This document shows positions 24,460 through 33,003 of a stretch of DNA of 64,000 bases, piece after piece. Under the pieces are notes generated by a model, which ran no database searches, was not told the origin of the DNA, and was given only the letters and a program-made list of their open reading frames with translations. The DNA is from Emticicia aquatilis (lineage in GTDB: Bacteria > Bacteroidota > Bacteroidia > Cytophagales > Spirosomataceae), in contig NZ_BMKK01000016.1 of NCBI RefSeq assembly GCF_014644295.1, forward strand, positions 1 to 64,000. Direction: 5' to 3'. Every line of letters starts with the position of its first letter. Position 1 is the first letter of the stretch. A program made the position numbers and the translations under genes.

Positions 24460-24505
24460 AAAAATAAAAAAATCGCTTTTACATAAAGACTGGTAAAAGC
24501 GATTT
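24460..24505 (-). terminator. Strong intrinsic terminator
   Basis: AAATCGCTTTTAC (24470-24482) and GTAAAAGCGATTT (24493-24505) form a perfect 13-bp stem. On the minus strand a T-rich tail follows the stem. It ends the single-gene unit of promoter G. Confidence 0.85.
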
Positions 24506-24561
24506 GAAATCTCACCACTAAAACTAAAATCTACCTACCTATTAAATACTTAAATGTTATG

Positions 24562-24873
24562 TTAAAGCAAAAGTATGAGCAACAAAACGATGATAATAAT
24601 GGCACCAACCGATAGATAAACTCCACCATTGATTGATGCAAGATTGGTCTTGAGGGTGCGTACTTCTTTGCGTAATTGCCTCTTTTCTTGGAAACTAAGT
24701 TTGCTTTTATCCATCGCCTTGATTTCTTCTAAGCGACTCAACAAAATCTTAGATTCGGCCAGTTCGGTTTTGGGTGTTTTGTCTTTTGCCAGAGCATTTT
24801 CGGCACTTAATTGTGCAGGAATAAATGATAACATAAACGAAAACGTGAGTGTGTAAATTAGGTGCTTGTACAT
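24562..24873 (-). CDS. Exported protein with C-terminal membrane anchor
   Basis: A 103-residue protein. Residues 1-24 are a signal peptide (YTLTFSFMLSFIPAQLSA), residues 25-75 a charged, helical coiled-coil region (KILLSRLEEIKAMDKSK, QEKRQLRKEVRTLKTNL), and the last 20 residues a pure Ile/Leu/Val membrane segment. So the coiled coil is probably periplasmic and tethered at the C-terminus. The function is unknown. The start at ATG 24873 matches the signal peptide; the frame is open to 24927 but that extension has no export character. It is the only gene between promoter G and the terminator. Confidence 0.72.
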   Translation of the reverse strand: MYKHLIYTLTFSFMLSFIPAQLSAENALAKDKTPKTELAESKILLSRLEEIKAMDKSKLSFQEKRQLRKEVRTLKTNLASINGGVYLSVGAIIIIVLLLILLL

Positions 24874-24931
24874 TTTAATTGAGTTTATAGGCCGCAGTTG
24901 GCGGAACAATTGTGGAATGATTTCCACTAAG

Positions 24932-24997
24932 CAAAGGTGATTATCTTTTGGGTAAAATGTGTTATATAATTGTTAGTAAAAGTTATATAATTCACAC
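24932..24997 (-). promoter_or_regulatory. Shared island promoter, copy G (overlaps an AraC-type gene end)
   Basis: The 39-bp element is at 24959-24997 (GTGTGAAT, TATAAC, TATAACAC on the minus strand), then 19 bases, then CACCTTTG at 24932-24939. The first bases of the element are also the last codon and stop of the AraC-type gene (24992-25552). Confidence 0.8.
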
Positions 24998-25552
24998 ATC
25001 ATCAAGGGGATTCCGTTTTTTATCTTTGAGCGATTTGAAGAACGATGGCGTTAGGCCAGTTACTTTTTTGAACTGATTGGAGAGGTGAGAAATACTACTG
25101 TAATGCAATTTGGCCGCAATTTCGGTCAGATTGAGTTCGTCGTAGATAATTAGCTCTTTTACCCGCTCAATCTTATGGTTCATGATATAATGCTCAATCG
25201 TGATGCCTTCGGTTTCGGAGAAAAGATTAGCCAAATAGGTGTAATCGTAGTGAAGTTTTTCTCTTAAATAATCCGAAAAATTTACCTTCGGAATATCATC
25301 GGTATAATGCACCATTTCTACGATTACATTCTTTATTTTTTCTATTAGCATTGATTTCTTATCGTCCATGAGTTCAAGTCCCGATTTATGTAATGCTTCT
25401 TTTAGTTCGTCGTGCTGTAATTGTGTGAGATTTTCCATGATTTCTACCTCGCCCAATGATATATTCATATAATGTAGGCCAAGATTATTCAGTTCTTCTT
25501 TCACTACCATCTTACATCGCAAACTGACCATGTATTTTATATATAGTTTCAT
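24992..25552 (-). CDS. AraC family regulator with degenerate metal-type N-terminus (AraC1)
   Basis: A 186-residue protein. Residues 1-45 are an HMA-like beta-alpha-beta piece (MKLYIKYMVSLRCKMVVKEEL); relatives I recall have CxRC where this has S10-x-R-C13, so a two-Cys metal site is lost. The AraC DNA-binding domain is at about 90-178, with YDYTYLANLFSETEGITIEHYI as the first helix-turn-helix and LTEIAAKLHYSSISHLSNQFKKVTGLTPSFFK as the second. A strong candidate to bind the shared element, whose half-sites are 21 bp apart. It is the last gene of the regulator operon and a paralog of 28227-28787. Confidence 0.88.
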   Translation of the reverse strand: MKLYIKYMVSLRCKMVVKEELNNLGLHYMNISLGEVEIMENLTQLQHDELKEALHKSGLELMDDKKSMLIEKIKNVIVEMVHYTDDIPKVNFSDYLREKLHYDYTYLANLFSETEGITIEHYIMNHKIERVKELIIYDELNLTEIAAKLHYSSISHLSNQFKKVTGLTPSFFKSLKDKKRNPLDDV

Positions 25553-25591
25553 GTGTTTTCATGTTAATATGCGTGCCTTTCCGGCACAAAC

Positions 25592-26029
25592 TCACATTCT
25601 ATCCATGTACCAATTGAGTTCTTTTTCCATTTTTTGGTAATGAAAAATCGTATCAATTAGCTTTTGTAAACGCATGAAGGCGGTTTCGCTCTTCACCACA
25701 TAATCAAAAGCTTTATGGTACATACAATTAACGGCTACTTCAATTTTATCTTGTGATGAAAGTATCACAACTGGCATTTTCGGGTATAAAGCCTTTATCT
25801 GAATCAGCGTTTCGAGGCCATTCATGGCATTTTTGTTGATTCCATCGAGGTGATAATCCAAAATAATTATATCTGGACTATTAGATAAATGTTCAACACA
25901 TTGCTCGCCTGTATGATAGGTTTCGATATCAAAATCAGCATTTTGTAGAAACTCAATTTCTAATGATTTCAGAAAAACCGCATCATCATCTACCAAAAAT
26001 AGCTTTACTTTATTGTCATGATTTGTCAT
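25592..26029 (-). CDS. Single-domain response regulator
   Basis: A 145-residue receiver domain with no output domain. Acid pocket DDD at 14-16, phosphoacceptor Asp58 (DIIILDYHL), conserved Ser/Thr region VVILSSQ at 87-93, and Lys113 (YVVKSE). The tail is a short helix (QKMEKELNWYMDRM). It is coupled by ATGA to the hybrid kinase, so it probably receives phosphate from the Hpt domain of that kinase and passes it on, or acts as a sink. Confidence 0.92.
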   Translation of the reverse strand: MTNHDNKVKLFLVDDDAVFLKSLEIEFLQNADFDIETYHTGEQCVEHLSNSPDIIILDYHLDGINKNAMNGLETLIQIKALYPKMPVVILSSQDKIEVAVNCMYHKAFDYVVKSETAFMRLQKLIDTIFHYQKMEKELNWYMDRM

Positions 26030-28173
26030 TTATTGGTTCTTATCTTTAAAAGTTCTTCTTCTAATTCTTGGCAAGCCTGCACACAAACATTTTCGAGTTT
26101 ATCTACCATCTCAGCAATACTCTCGTTTTGTTCTTGAATATTGGCATACTCTTGTATCTTTTTTGCCATTAGCTCAAAATCGGTACTGATACCCATAATC
26201 GAAAACGAGGGTATCATTTTATGAACCGAAGCGTGAAGCAGCGTCCAGTCTTTGTTTAGAAAACTTTGCTTCATTGACATGATGAGCGGCGGGGTTTGTT
26301 CGAGATAGAGTGAAATCATTTCTGACATTAACTTCGGATTTGATTTTGTACGATGACTCAAATATTTCAAATCAATACATCGTATCTTTTTCATTTCTTC
26401 GGCTATTTCTTTTTGGTTTACTTTCATCGAACTTTTAACCAAACTGACTATTTTGCTATAAAGTAGCCTTTCGTCGAGTGGTTTGGCTACATAATCATTC
26501 ATACCGACGGCTTTGCATTTGGCCAAATCTACCGTTGTCACATCGGCTGTAAGTGCAATAATTGGAGTAGTTGAGTGCATAGTGTTGCGTATGTACTCGG
26601 TTGCTTCAAAACCATTCATTTCGGGCATTTGTAAATCCATCAGAATTATATCATACGATTTTTGCTTTAATTTTTCGATGGCAATTTTGCCATTGGCCGT
26701 AATGTCACACTCAAAACCGAAGTCATCGAGCAAAGTTTTCATCAATAATTGATTCAAAGCCATGTCTTCAACAACCAAAACTTTTATATTTTTGGCTTCA
26801 TCATCAAATTCCATAATTTCGTTGATAGTTTCTGCCTCGGCTTTTGTTTTCTTGAAACTCAGCGTAAAACTAAAAGTTGAGCCTTCATCTACTTTGCTCT
26901 TCACGTGCGTGCTTCCACCTTGCTTTTCAACCAGTTGTTTCACAATTGCCAAACCAAGGCCAGTTCCGCCATAAAGTCGAGCAGTACCGCTGGTTGCTTG
27001 CTGAAAATTATCAAATATATTGTCGATTTTGCTTTCTGAAATACCGATACCAGTGTCGGCCACCGAAAACTCAATATTTACACTTTCTTTATCTTCGCTA
27101 CTTATACAAACATTCACAGTAATTGAGCCTCTGGTAGTAAATTTTACTGCGTTACTTACTAAATTCAAGATAATTTGGTGCAAACGAACTGGGTCACCGA
27201 CCAAGACATCGGGTATTTTTTTGTCGTATTCAATGAGTAATTTGAGGTTTTTTTCTTGAATTTTAGTCTCAAACAAGTGCAACATTGCCGAAATAGAAGA
27301 GGCCATTTTGAACGGTATTTCTTCAAAAGTCATTTTGCCAGCATCTACTTTGGCCAAATCGAGAATATCATTGATAAGCACAATGAGGGCATTGCCACTC
27401 ATTTTTATGGCCGTCAAATATTCTCGTTGTTTGACCGAAAGGTCAGTTTTTAGTAGAACTTTCGTAAACCCGATGATGGCATTCATGGGTGTCCGAATCT
27501 CATGACTCATGTTAGATAAAAACTGCTGTTTGGCTTTTACGGCTTCTTCGGCAATTCGTCGAGTAACTTCGGCTTTACTCTGAGCTTCTTCGGCAATGGC
27601 GGTTGCCAGTTCGGCAAAAATTCGTGCTTCGGTTAGCTCTTTTTCAATTCTTTTGTGTTCGGTTATATCTCTTGCCACCACCACAACTCCCAAAACATTC
27701 CCTTGTTCATCGTTATAAACGGAGCCATTAAACAAGACATCGGTAAGTTTATGGTCACTAATCGTGAGTGGAAAGTCCGACACAAAACCTTTGGCAAAAA
27801 TTTCTTGATAACCAGCTCTGGCTTTTTCGGGTTCGGTAAAATAATCGAAAAAGTCAGTACCGATAAGTTTCTCTCTCGAAAGACCTGTGATATTTACCGA
27901 AGCGTTATTCAAATCCGTAATTTTTCCTTCTGGGCTAATCGTAAATAAGGGGTCGAGACTCGCTTCAATCAAGATTCTGGCATAATTAGCAATCCTCAAC
28001 TCTGTCACTCGTTTTTCTTTTTCGATATTCTGAAAAACCAATTCTTTGTTGGCAATGATTAGTTCGGCGGCTCGTTTTTCCTTCTCTTCAAGCTGAAAAG
28101 CCAACTCCTTATTGGCGATTGCCAGTTCTTTATTTGCAATGATTAACTCCTCTGATTTGCTTGTTTTTAACAT
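26026..28173 (-). CDS. Soluble hybrid histidine kinase with PAS, receiver and Hpt
   Basis: A 715-residue protein with no membrane segment. Residues 1-65 are heptad-like repeats (ANKELAxxNKELAF); about 66-175 a PAS domain (ILIEASLDPLFTISPEGKITDLN); His224 is in FLSNMSHEIRTPMNAI; N box about 335-345, VADTGIGIS at 371-379, GGTGLGLAI at 402-410; receiver at about 464-580 with Asp513 in LMDLQM; Hpt at about 600-710 with His651 in ASVHKMIPS. A full intramolecular phosphorelay sensing a cytosolic signal. It lies between the two AraC-type genes. Confidence 0.95.
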   Translation of the reverse strand: MLKTSKSEELIIANKELAIANKELAFQLEEKEKRAAELIIANKELVFQNIEKEKRVTELRIANYARILIEASLDPLFTISPEGKITDLNNASVNITGLSREKLIGTDFFDYFTEPEKARAGYQEIFAKGFVSDFPLTISDHKLTDVLFNGSVYNDEQGNVLGVVVVARDITEHKRIEKELTEARIFAELATAIAEEAQSKAEVTRRIAEEAVKAKQQFLSNMSHEIRTPMNAIIGFTKVLLKTDLSVKQREYLTAIKMSGNALIVLINDILDLAKVDAGKMTFEEIPFKMASSISAMLHLFETKIQEKNLKLLIEYDKKIPDVLVGDPVRLHQIILNLVSNAVKFTTRGSITVNVCISSEDKESVNIEFSVADTGIGISESKIDNIFDNFQQATSGTARLYGGTGLGLAIVKQLVEKQGGSTHVKSKVDEGSTFSFTLSFKKTKAEAETINEIMEFDDEAKNIKVLVVEDMALNQLLMKTLLDDFGFECDITANGKIAIEKLKQKSYDIILMDLQMPEMNGFEATEYIRNTMHSTTPIIALTADVTTVDLAKCKAVGMNDYVAKPLDERLLYSKIVSLVKSSMKVNQKEIAEEMKKIRCIDLKYLSHRTKSNPKLMSEMISLYLEQTPPLIMSMKQSFLNKDWTLLHASVHKMIPSFSIMGISTDFELMAKKIQEYANIQEQNESIAEMVDKLENVCVQACQELEEELLKIRTNK

Positions 28174-28226
28174 ATTTTTGATGAGTTAATACTGTAAATT
28201 ATCATATAACTCGGAGTAGTGGATGA

Positions 28227-28787
28227 TTATAACTCTTCGATTGGAATCCTTCTTTTCTCTTTTAACTGTTTAAAATGTGTGGGTGTAAGGCCCGTTGCTT
28301 TTTTAAATTGGCTCGACAAATGAGCTACACTACTGTAATTCATATTGTTGGCAATTTCGGTGATGTTCATTTCGCCATAGACAATCAACTCTTTGATGCG
28401 TTCTACTTTGTGGGAAATGATATATTGCTCGATGGTAGTTCCCTGAACTTCGGAGAAAAGATTGGCCAGATAAGTGTAGTCGTAGTCGAGTTTTTTACTG
28501 ATGAAGTCCGAAAAATTAGTTTTGGGTAATTCTTCGGCATAATGCACCATCTCGATAATTACTTTCTTAATTTTCTCAATCAGCATGGCCTTTTTATCGT
28601 CCATGAGTTCGAGGCCAGCACTAAGAAGCATTTTTCTTAGCGATTTTGTTTGTTCTTCCGAAAGCACCTCCATTATATCAACTACACCCAAATCGACCAC
28701 TATAAAGTGTAATCCAAGCTTTCGTAGAGCCTCTTTCACCATCATCTTGCAACGGGTACTCACCATGTATTTGATGTATAGTTTCAT
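28227..28787 (-). CDS. AraC family regulator, paralog (AraC2)
   Basis: A 186-residue protein, identical in length and very similar to AraC1 (24992-25552): MKLYIKYMVSTRCKMMVKEAL start with the same Ser-x-Arg-Cys, ELMDDKKAMLIEKIK in the linker, and helix-turn-helix blocks YDYTYLANLFSEVQGTTIEQYI and ITEIANNMNYSSVAHLSSQFKKATGLTPTHFK. The duplication flanks the kinase and receiver genes. The N-terminal domain may be a sensor or dimer interface; ligand unknown. It follows the cupin gene by 56 bases. Confidence 0.88.
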   Translation of the reverse strand: MKLYIKYMVSTRCKMMVKEALRKLGLHFIVVDLGVVDIMEVLSEEQTKSLRKMLLSAGLELMDDKKAMLIEKIKKVIIEMVHYAEELPKTNFSDFISKKLDYDYTYLANLFSEVQGTTIEQYIISHKVERIKELIVYGEMNITEIANNMNYSSVAHLSSQFKKATGLTPTHFKQLKEKRRIPIEEL

Positions 28788-28843
28788 GCTTTATTAATAA
28801 ATTTTGAAACTGCTATCTTTTGAGGTAGCCGTCTGAAAGGCAA

Positions 28844-29188
28844 TTAGTCTTCGTAACCGCTCTTAATGACCGTCGAAATCATCTTGAATTGTTCGTTGGC
28901 ATTAAAAATATGCGAAGCATGAGCGGGAATAATAATACCTTCGCCTTTGGCAAGCCTAAAGACCTTCCCGTTGATAGTTACTTCGGCTTTTCCGTCAATA
29001 ATCTGAACATAATTATCGAAAGGGGAAATTTTCTCAGCCAATTCTTCACCTGCATCAAAAGACGAAGCCGTGATATTGCCAGTTATTTTGCGAATAATGG
29101 TTTTACTGACCACTGCATTGGGCAAATATTCAATGATTTCGACTATTATGTGTGCTTTTGATTTTTCTAACTCGGTAGCTGGCTCCAT
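28844..29188 (-). CDS. Cupin domain protein
   Basis: A 114-residue single-domain cupin. The core reads ISPFDNYVQIIDGKAEVTINGK (about 51-72) and LAKGEGIIIPAHASHIFNANEQFKMISTV (about 76-104), the two cupin motifs, with His at the second motif; the first lacks the usual HxH pair, so metal binding is uncertain. It is first behind promoter H, 28 bases from the -7 box, and precedes the AraC2-kinase-receiver-AraC1 genes. Confidence 0.88.
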   Translation of the reverse strand: MEPATELEKSKAHIIVEIIEYLPNAVVSKTIIRKITGNITASSFDAGEELAEKISPFDNYVQIIDGKAEVTINGKVFRLAKGEGIIIPAHASHIFNANEQFKMISTVIKSGYED

Positions 29189-29216
29189 TCTATTTTCAAT
29201 TAATTTACGTGTAGTG

Positions 29217-29281
29217 TAAAGGTGAGAATATTAAATTGATTAAACTTACATAATTGCATATATTTATTGCATAATTCACAC
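29217..29281 (-). promoter_or_regulatory. Shared island promoter, copy H (cupin-regulator operon)
   Basis: The element at 29243-29281 has GTGTGAAT distal, TGCAAT inner and TGTAAGTT proximal on the minus strand, then 18 bases, then CACCTTTA at 29217-29224. It is the most divergent copy and one base shorter, and it controls the regulators themselves. Confidence 0.65.
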
Positions 29282-29532
29282 ATTGAGTAAGTTGGCTCAA
29301 CCTTCGCTATGAGATAATTTACCCAGTACTTTACGATAAGTTGTTTTTCTACACCGCTCAGTAAATTTTATTAAAATTATCATTCTTAAATTTAGGGTAG
29401 ATGCCAGCATCATCAAGAATTATTTGTAATTTTGCCAAGGGAGTTTCATTCAAAATCGCTCCATAGTTACTGCTGCATACACTTTACTAAAGTTTTTCAC
29501 TCCAACCGTGTACTCCTAAAAACAATTTATAA
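29282..29532. other. Intergenic region between divergent units
   Basis: The 29189-29532 gap holds promoter H at its left end. To the right, TAATTTTG at 29427-29434 matches the TAnnTTTG -7 box for the plus-strand DUF1800 operon, but no TTTG is present at the expected -33 distance. Nothing else is recognisable. Confidence 0.4.
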
Positions 29533-31419
29533 ATGAAAACAAGAAGTACTCTCTTTGTTCAATTCTTCATTTGTCTTGGGATTTCTGTCGCCTTTGCTCA
29601 GCAAACAACTACTATCGGAAAAGGAAACCTCCAAAAGGTAAATGTCACTTCGAGTTCGACCGCTGTTAATGGTCAACGAACCCTTACAAGTACAGGTTTT
29701 CTACCCAACTATAGTGCAGCGGCAAGATTTCTTTCACAAGCTACCTTTGGTAATACTTATACCGAGATTCAGAAAGTGGCCAATCAAGGCATTGAAAAAT
29801 GGCTCGATGACCAACTGGCGATGTCGAATAGTTTCAGAATCGAAACTTATGTGCAGAACCTACATCAATCAATGGTCGATTCGCTCAATATCAAGAATAA
29901 TGTCAATACCTATACACTCACCAATGTTGGCGTGAGTAATTGGCATTTCGATGCAGCGTGGTTTCAAGGCTGTATGACTGCACCCGACCAACTTAGATGG
30001 CGAGTAGCGTTTGCCTTGAGTGAAATTTTGGTTACTTCAAGAATTTCGGCTTTTGATGGTAATCCTTACGCATTGGCGAGTTATTATGATGTCTTGATGG
30101 ATAATGCTTTTGGCAATTATCGTACACTTCTCGATAAAATCACTTACCACCCAGCGATGGGTTCGTACCTTACTTTCTTGAATAATCATGCAACCGATGT
30201 AGGCAAACAAACATATCCTGACGAAAATTATGCCCGTGAAATCATGCAATTATTTTCGATTGGCTTGTATCAACTAAACCTTGATGGTTCGGAGAAAAAA
30301 GATGCAAACGGACAACTGATTCCTACCTATAATAACGATGATATTGCCAATTTAGCAAAAGTTTTTACGGGACTTTCGTGGGGCGATGGTACATACTTAG
30401 GCATTAATGCGAAAGATATATGGAGCTACACGAAGCGAATGAAATTCTACGGAATTGATTCGAGCGATGCCAAGAAAAACCCTTGGAAAACCAATCCAAG
30501 AATTGTGGATGGCCATGAAAGAGGAGCGAAAACTTTCTTAGGCTCAACGGTTGACCCAACTGCCAGCCGTACAGCCATGCAAGGCGAAGCCGATATTCAA
30601 GATGCCCTCAATATCATTTTTAATCACCCAAATGTTGGCCCGTTTGTTTCTCGTCGATTAATTCAACGATTGATTACTTCTAATCCAAGTCCTGCATTCA
30701 TTCAGCGAATCGCCACCGTATTTAATAATAATGGTAGCGGTGTGAGAGGCGATTTGAAAGCCGTTATTAGAGCAATACTACTCGACCCCGAAGCAAGAAA
30801 TTGTTGCGGTGATGATACCGATACGTTTGGTAAGCTCCGTGAGCCGTTTGTCAGATATATGAATCTCATCAAAGGGCTAAACTTAACCGCTACGGGCGGA
30901 ATATTCAGAAATGCAATGGCCAGAGTTTATGACCAAACCGCTCAACGTCCACTCTCTTCACCTTCGGTTTTTAATTTTTATAGTCCAGATTATATCCCGA
31001 ATGGCCCGCTAAAAGATGCGGGGAAAGTTGGGCCAGAGTTTCAGTTATTAAGTTCGCAAACGCTCACTGGCTATTTCAATGCCCTCAATGATTGGTTGGT
31101 AAACGATGACCCAACTGATTATTATGGACTTTTTACGGGCGAAACTTACAAGCCTAATCAAGACCCTAAATTCAATACGGTGGCTGATTATGTACTTACC
31201 CGCAATGATAAACTCCCTCAGCTTTTAGATAAATATAATCTTATTTTAGCCAATGGCCGTCTTTCGACCGAATCTCTGAATACAATCAGCCAAGCTATCA
31301 AAGGTATGCCTTACTCCGAAGATGCCAATGGAGTTCCCAATACCACTGAAGCCTTTCGCAGAGTAAGACTCGCCATTTTTTTAATCATGACATCACCTGA
31401 CTACCTAATTAATAAATAA
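29533..31419 (+). CDS. DUF1800 domain exported protein
   Basis: A 628-residue protein with a signal peptide (FVQFFICLGISVAFAQQ). It shows the DUF1800 landmarks: SAAARFLSQATFG (about 57-69), DENYAREIMQLFSIGLYQL (about 230-248), GHERGAKTFLGS and VGPFVSRRLIQRLITSNPSP. The function of the family is unknown; it is nearly always encoded beside DUF1501, as here (3 bases downstream), which suggests the two act as a pair in the envelope or in secretion. Confidence 0.92.
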   Translation: MKTRSTLFVQFFICLGISVAFAQQTTTIGKGNLQKVNVTSSSTAVNGQRTLTSTGFLPNYSAAARFLSQATFGNTYTEIQKVANQGIEKWLDDQLAMSNSFRIETYVQNLHQSMVDSLNIKNNVNTYTLTNVGVSNWHFDAAWFQGCMTAPDQLRWRVAFALSEILVTSRISAFDGNPYALASYYDVLMDNAFGNYRTLLDKITYHPAMGSYLTFLNNHATDVGKQTYPDENYAREIMQLFSIGLYQLNLDGSEKKDANGQLIPTYNNDDIANLAKVFTGLSWGDGTYLGINAKDIWSYTKRMKFYGIDSSDAKKNPWKTNPRIVDGHERGAKTFLGSTVDPTASRTAMQGEADIQDALNIIFNHPNVGPFVSRRLIQRLITSNPSPAFIQRIATVFNNNGSGVRGDLKAVIRAILLDPEARNCCGDDTDTFGKLREPFVRYMNLIKGLNLTATGGIFRNAMARVYDQTAQRPLSSPSVFNFYSPDYIPNGPLKDAGKVGPEFQLLSSQTLTGYFNALNDWLVNDDPTDYYGLFTGETYKPNQDPKFNTVADYVLTRNDKLPQLLDKYNLILANGRLSTESLNTISQAIKGMPYSEDANGVPNTTEAFRRVRLAIFLIMTSPDYLINK

Positions 31420-31422
31420 GCC

Positions 31423-32946
31423 ATGAATAGAAGAGATTTTATCAGACAAGTTGGTTGTGGTGCGATGGGTTCGACCACACTTTTGAGTACCTTAACGAGT
31501 CTCGGAGCGGTAAACGGTGCCATGAGCGGCAGTGCTTCAAAGCTGCGTTCGGCCTCAAACGAAGACTATAAAGCATTGGTTTGTGTATTATTTTCGGGTG
31601 GCATTGACTCTTTTAATATACTGATTCCTTCGGGAACAACCGTTGGTGGAGATAATGGTTTCAATGATTATAAAAACGTAAGGTCTGATATTGCCATTCA
31701 GACAAACACCTCTTTGCTCCCACTCAATAATCCTCGATGTAGTGGTTTCAGAGGTCAACCTTGTAATTATGGTTCTTTTGGCGTTCATCCGACCATGACA
31801 GGCGTTCAGAATCTTTTCAATAACGGAAAACTCGCTTTCATGGCCAATATCGGCACTTTGATAGAGCCTGTTATGACCAAAGCCGAGTATCAAAGTGGCT
31901 TGAAGAAACTTCCTTTGGGTATTTATTCACACTCTGACCAAATTATGCAATGGCAAACATCTGTTCCACAAAGCCGTGACACGCTTGGGGTGGGTGGCCG
32001 TTTGGCCGATTTGCTCCACGCCTCAAATAGTTTGCAGGATATTTCGATGAATATTTCGTTGGGAGGAAAAAATAATTTTCAACGTGGAAAAGATGTAACC
32101 GAATACTCAATCAGTAATAATATTGACCCAAATAATGTCGGAATTACGGCACTGCCTTCATGGTGGAGTAATTCGGGTTTGATGACAGAACTTCGCAATA
32201 ATGCCGTTGATAGCATGGTTTCGAGAACTTACGCCAATCTTCTACAAAAAACATATAGTTCGACAACCAAAAGTTCGATTGAATCATTTGAAGTTTTCAA
32301 AAATGCACTCAAAAGGGTTCCGAGTATGACTACTACCTTCGGAACGAGTAGTTTGGCAAAAGACCTACAAGCAGTAGCAAAGGTGATGAGCGTACGAAAC
32401 GATTTAGGTGCTAAACGTCAGATTTTCTTTGTGAACTACGGTGGTTGGGATATGCACGATAATTTGGTTAATGGTCTAAATGCTCGATTACCAATTATTA
32501 GCGATGCCTTAAAGTCATTTTATGATGCCACCGCCGAACTTGGTATTGCAGAAAACGTAACAACCTTTACAATTTCGGATTTTGCTCGTACCATTACCTC
32601 AAACGGACTTGGCTCTGACCACGCTTGGGGCGGAAACACCATGATTATGGGCGGAGCAGTAAACGGCGGACGAATCTTCGGTAGATTTCCAAAAATGGAT
32701 GTTAGCAATAGTAACACGCAAAATATTTCGTTTAGAGGCAATTTTATTCCTTCTATTTCAACCGATGAAATGTATGCCGAACTGGCTCTTTGGTATGGTG
32801 TAAGTCCTTATGATTTGTGCTATGTTTTGCCTAATTTAAGCAATTTTTATTCGTATAGCCCCAATAATTATCCAGTTGGCTTCATGAATTTCAATGGAAC
32901 TACCATCTCTAATGTAGATAAACCGCAGGGTTGCTCTACTAATTAA
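31423..32946 (+). CDS. DUF1501 domain Tat-exported protein
   Basis: A 507-residue protein. It starts MNRRDFIRQVGCGAMGSTT, a twin-arginine signal. Landmarks of DUF1501 (a sulfatase/alkaline-phosphatase-like fold) are VLFSGGIDSFNILIP, HSDQIMQWQTSVPQ, NYGGWDMHDNLV and TISDFARTITSNGLGSDHAWGG. The substrate is unknown. It follows the DUF1800 gene and precedes the large PA14-type protein by 57 bases. Confidence 0.92.
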   Translation: MNRRDFIRQVGCGAMGSTTLLSTLTSLGAVNGAMSGSASKLRSASNEDYKALVCVLFSGGIDSFNILIPSGTTVGGDNGFNDYKNVRSDIAIQTNTSLLPLNNPRCSGFRGQPCNYGSFGVHPTMTGVQNLFNNGKLAFMANIGTLIEPVMTKAEYQSGLKKLPLGIYSHSDQIMQWQTSVPQSRDTLGVGGRLADLLHASNSLQDISMNISLGGKNNFQRGKDVTEYSISNNIDPNNVGITALPSWWSNSGLMTELRNNAVDSMVSRTYANLLQKTYSSTTKSSIESFEVFKNALKRVPSMTTTFGTSSLAKDLQAVAKVMSVRNDLGAKRQIFFVNYGGWDMHDNLVNGLNARLPIISDALKSFYDATAELGIAENVTTFTISDFARTITSNGLGSDHAWGGNTMIMGGAVNGGRIFGRFPKMDVSNSNTQNISFRGNFIPSISTDEMYAELALWYGVSPYDLCYVLPNLSNFYSYSPNNYPVGFMNFNGTTISNVDKPQGCSTN

Positions 32947-33003
32947 GAAATGGGTAAAGTCTTTAACAATTAGCAGATTTTTCACAAAAAATATTTTTCA
33001 ACC

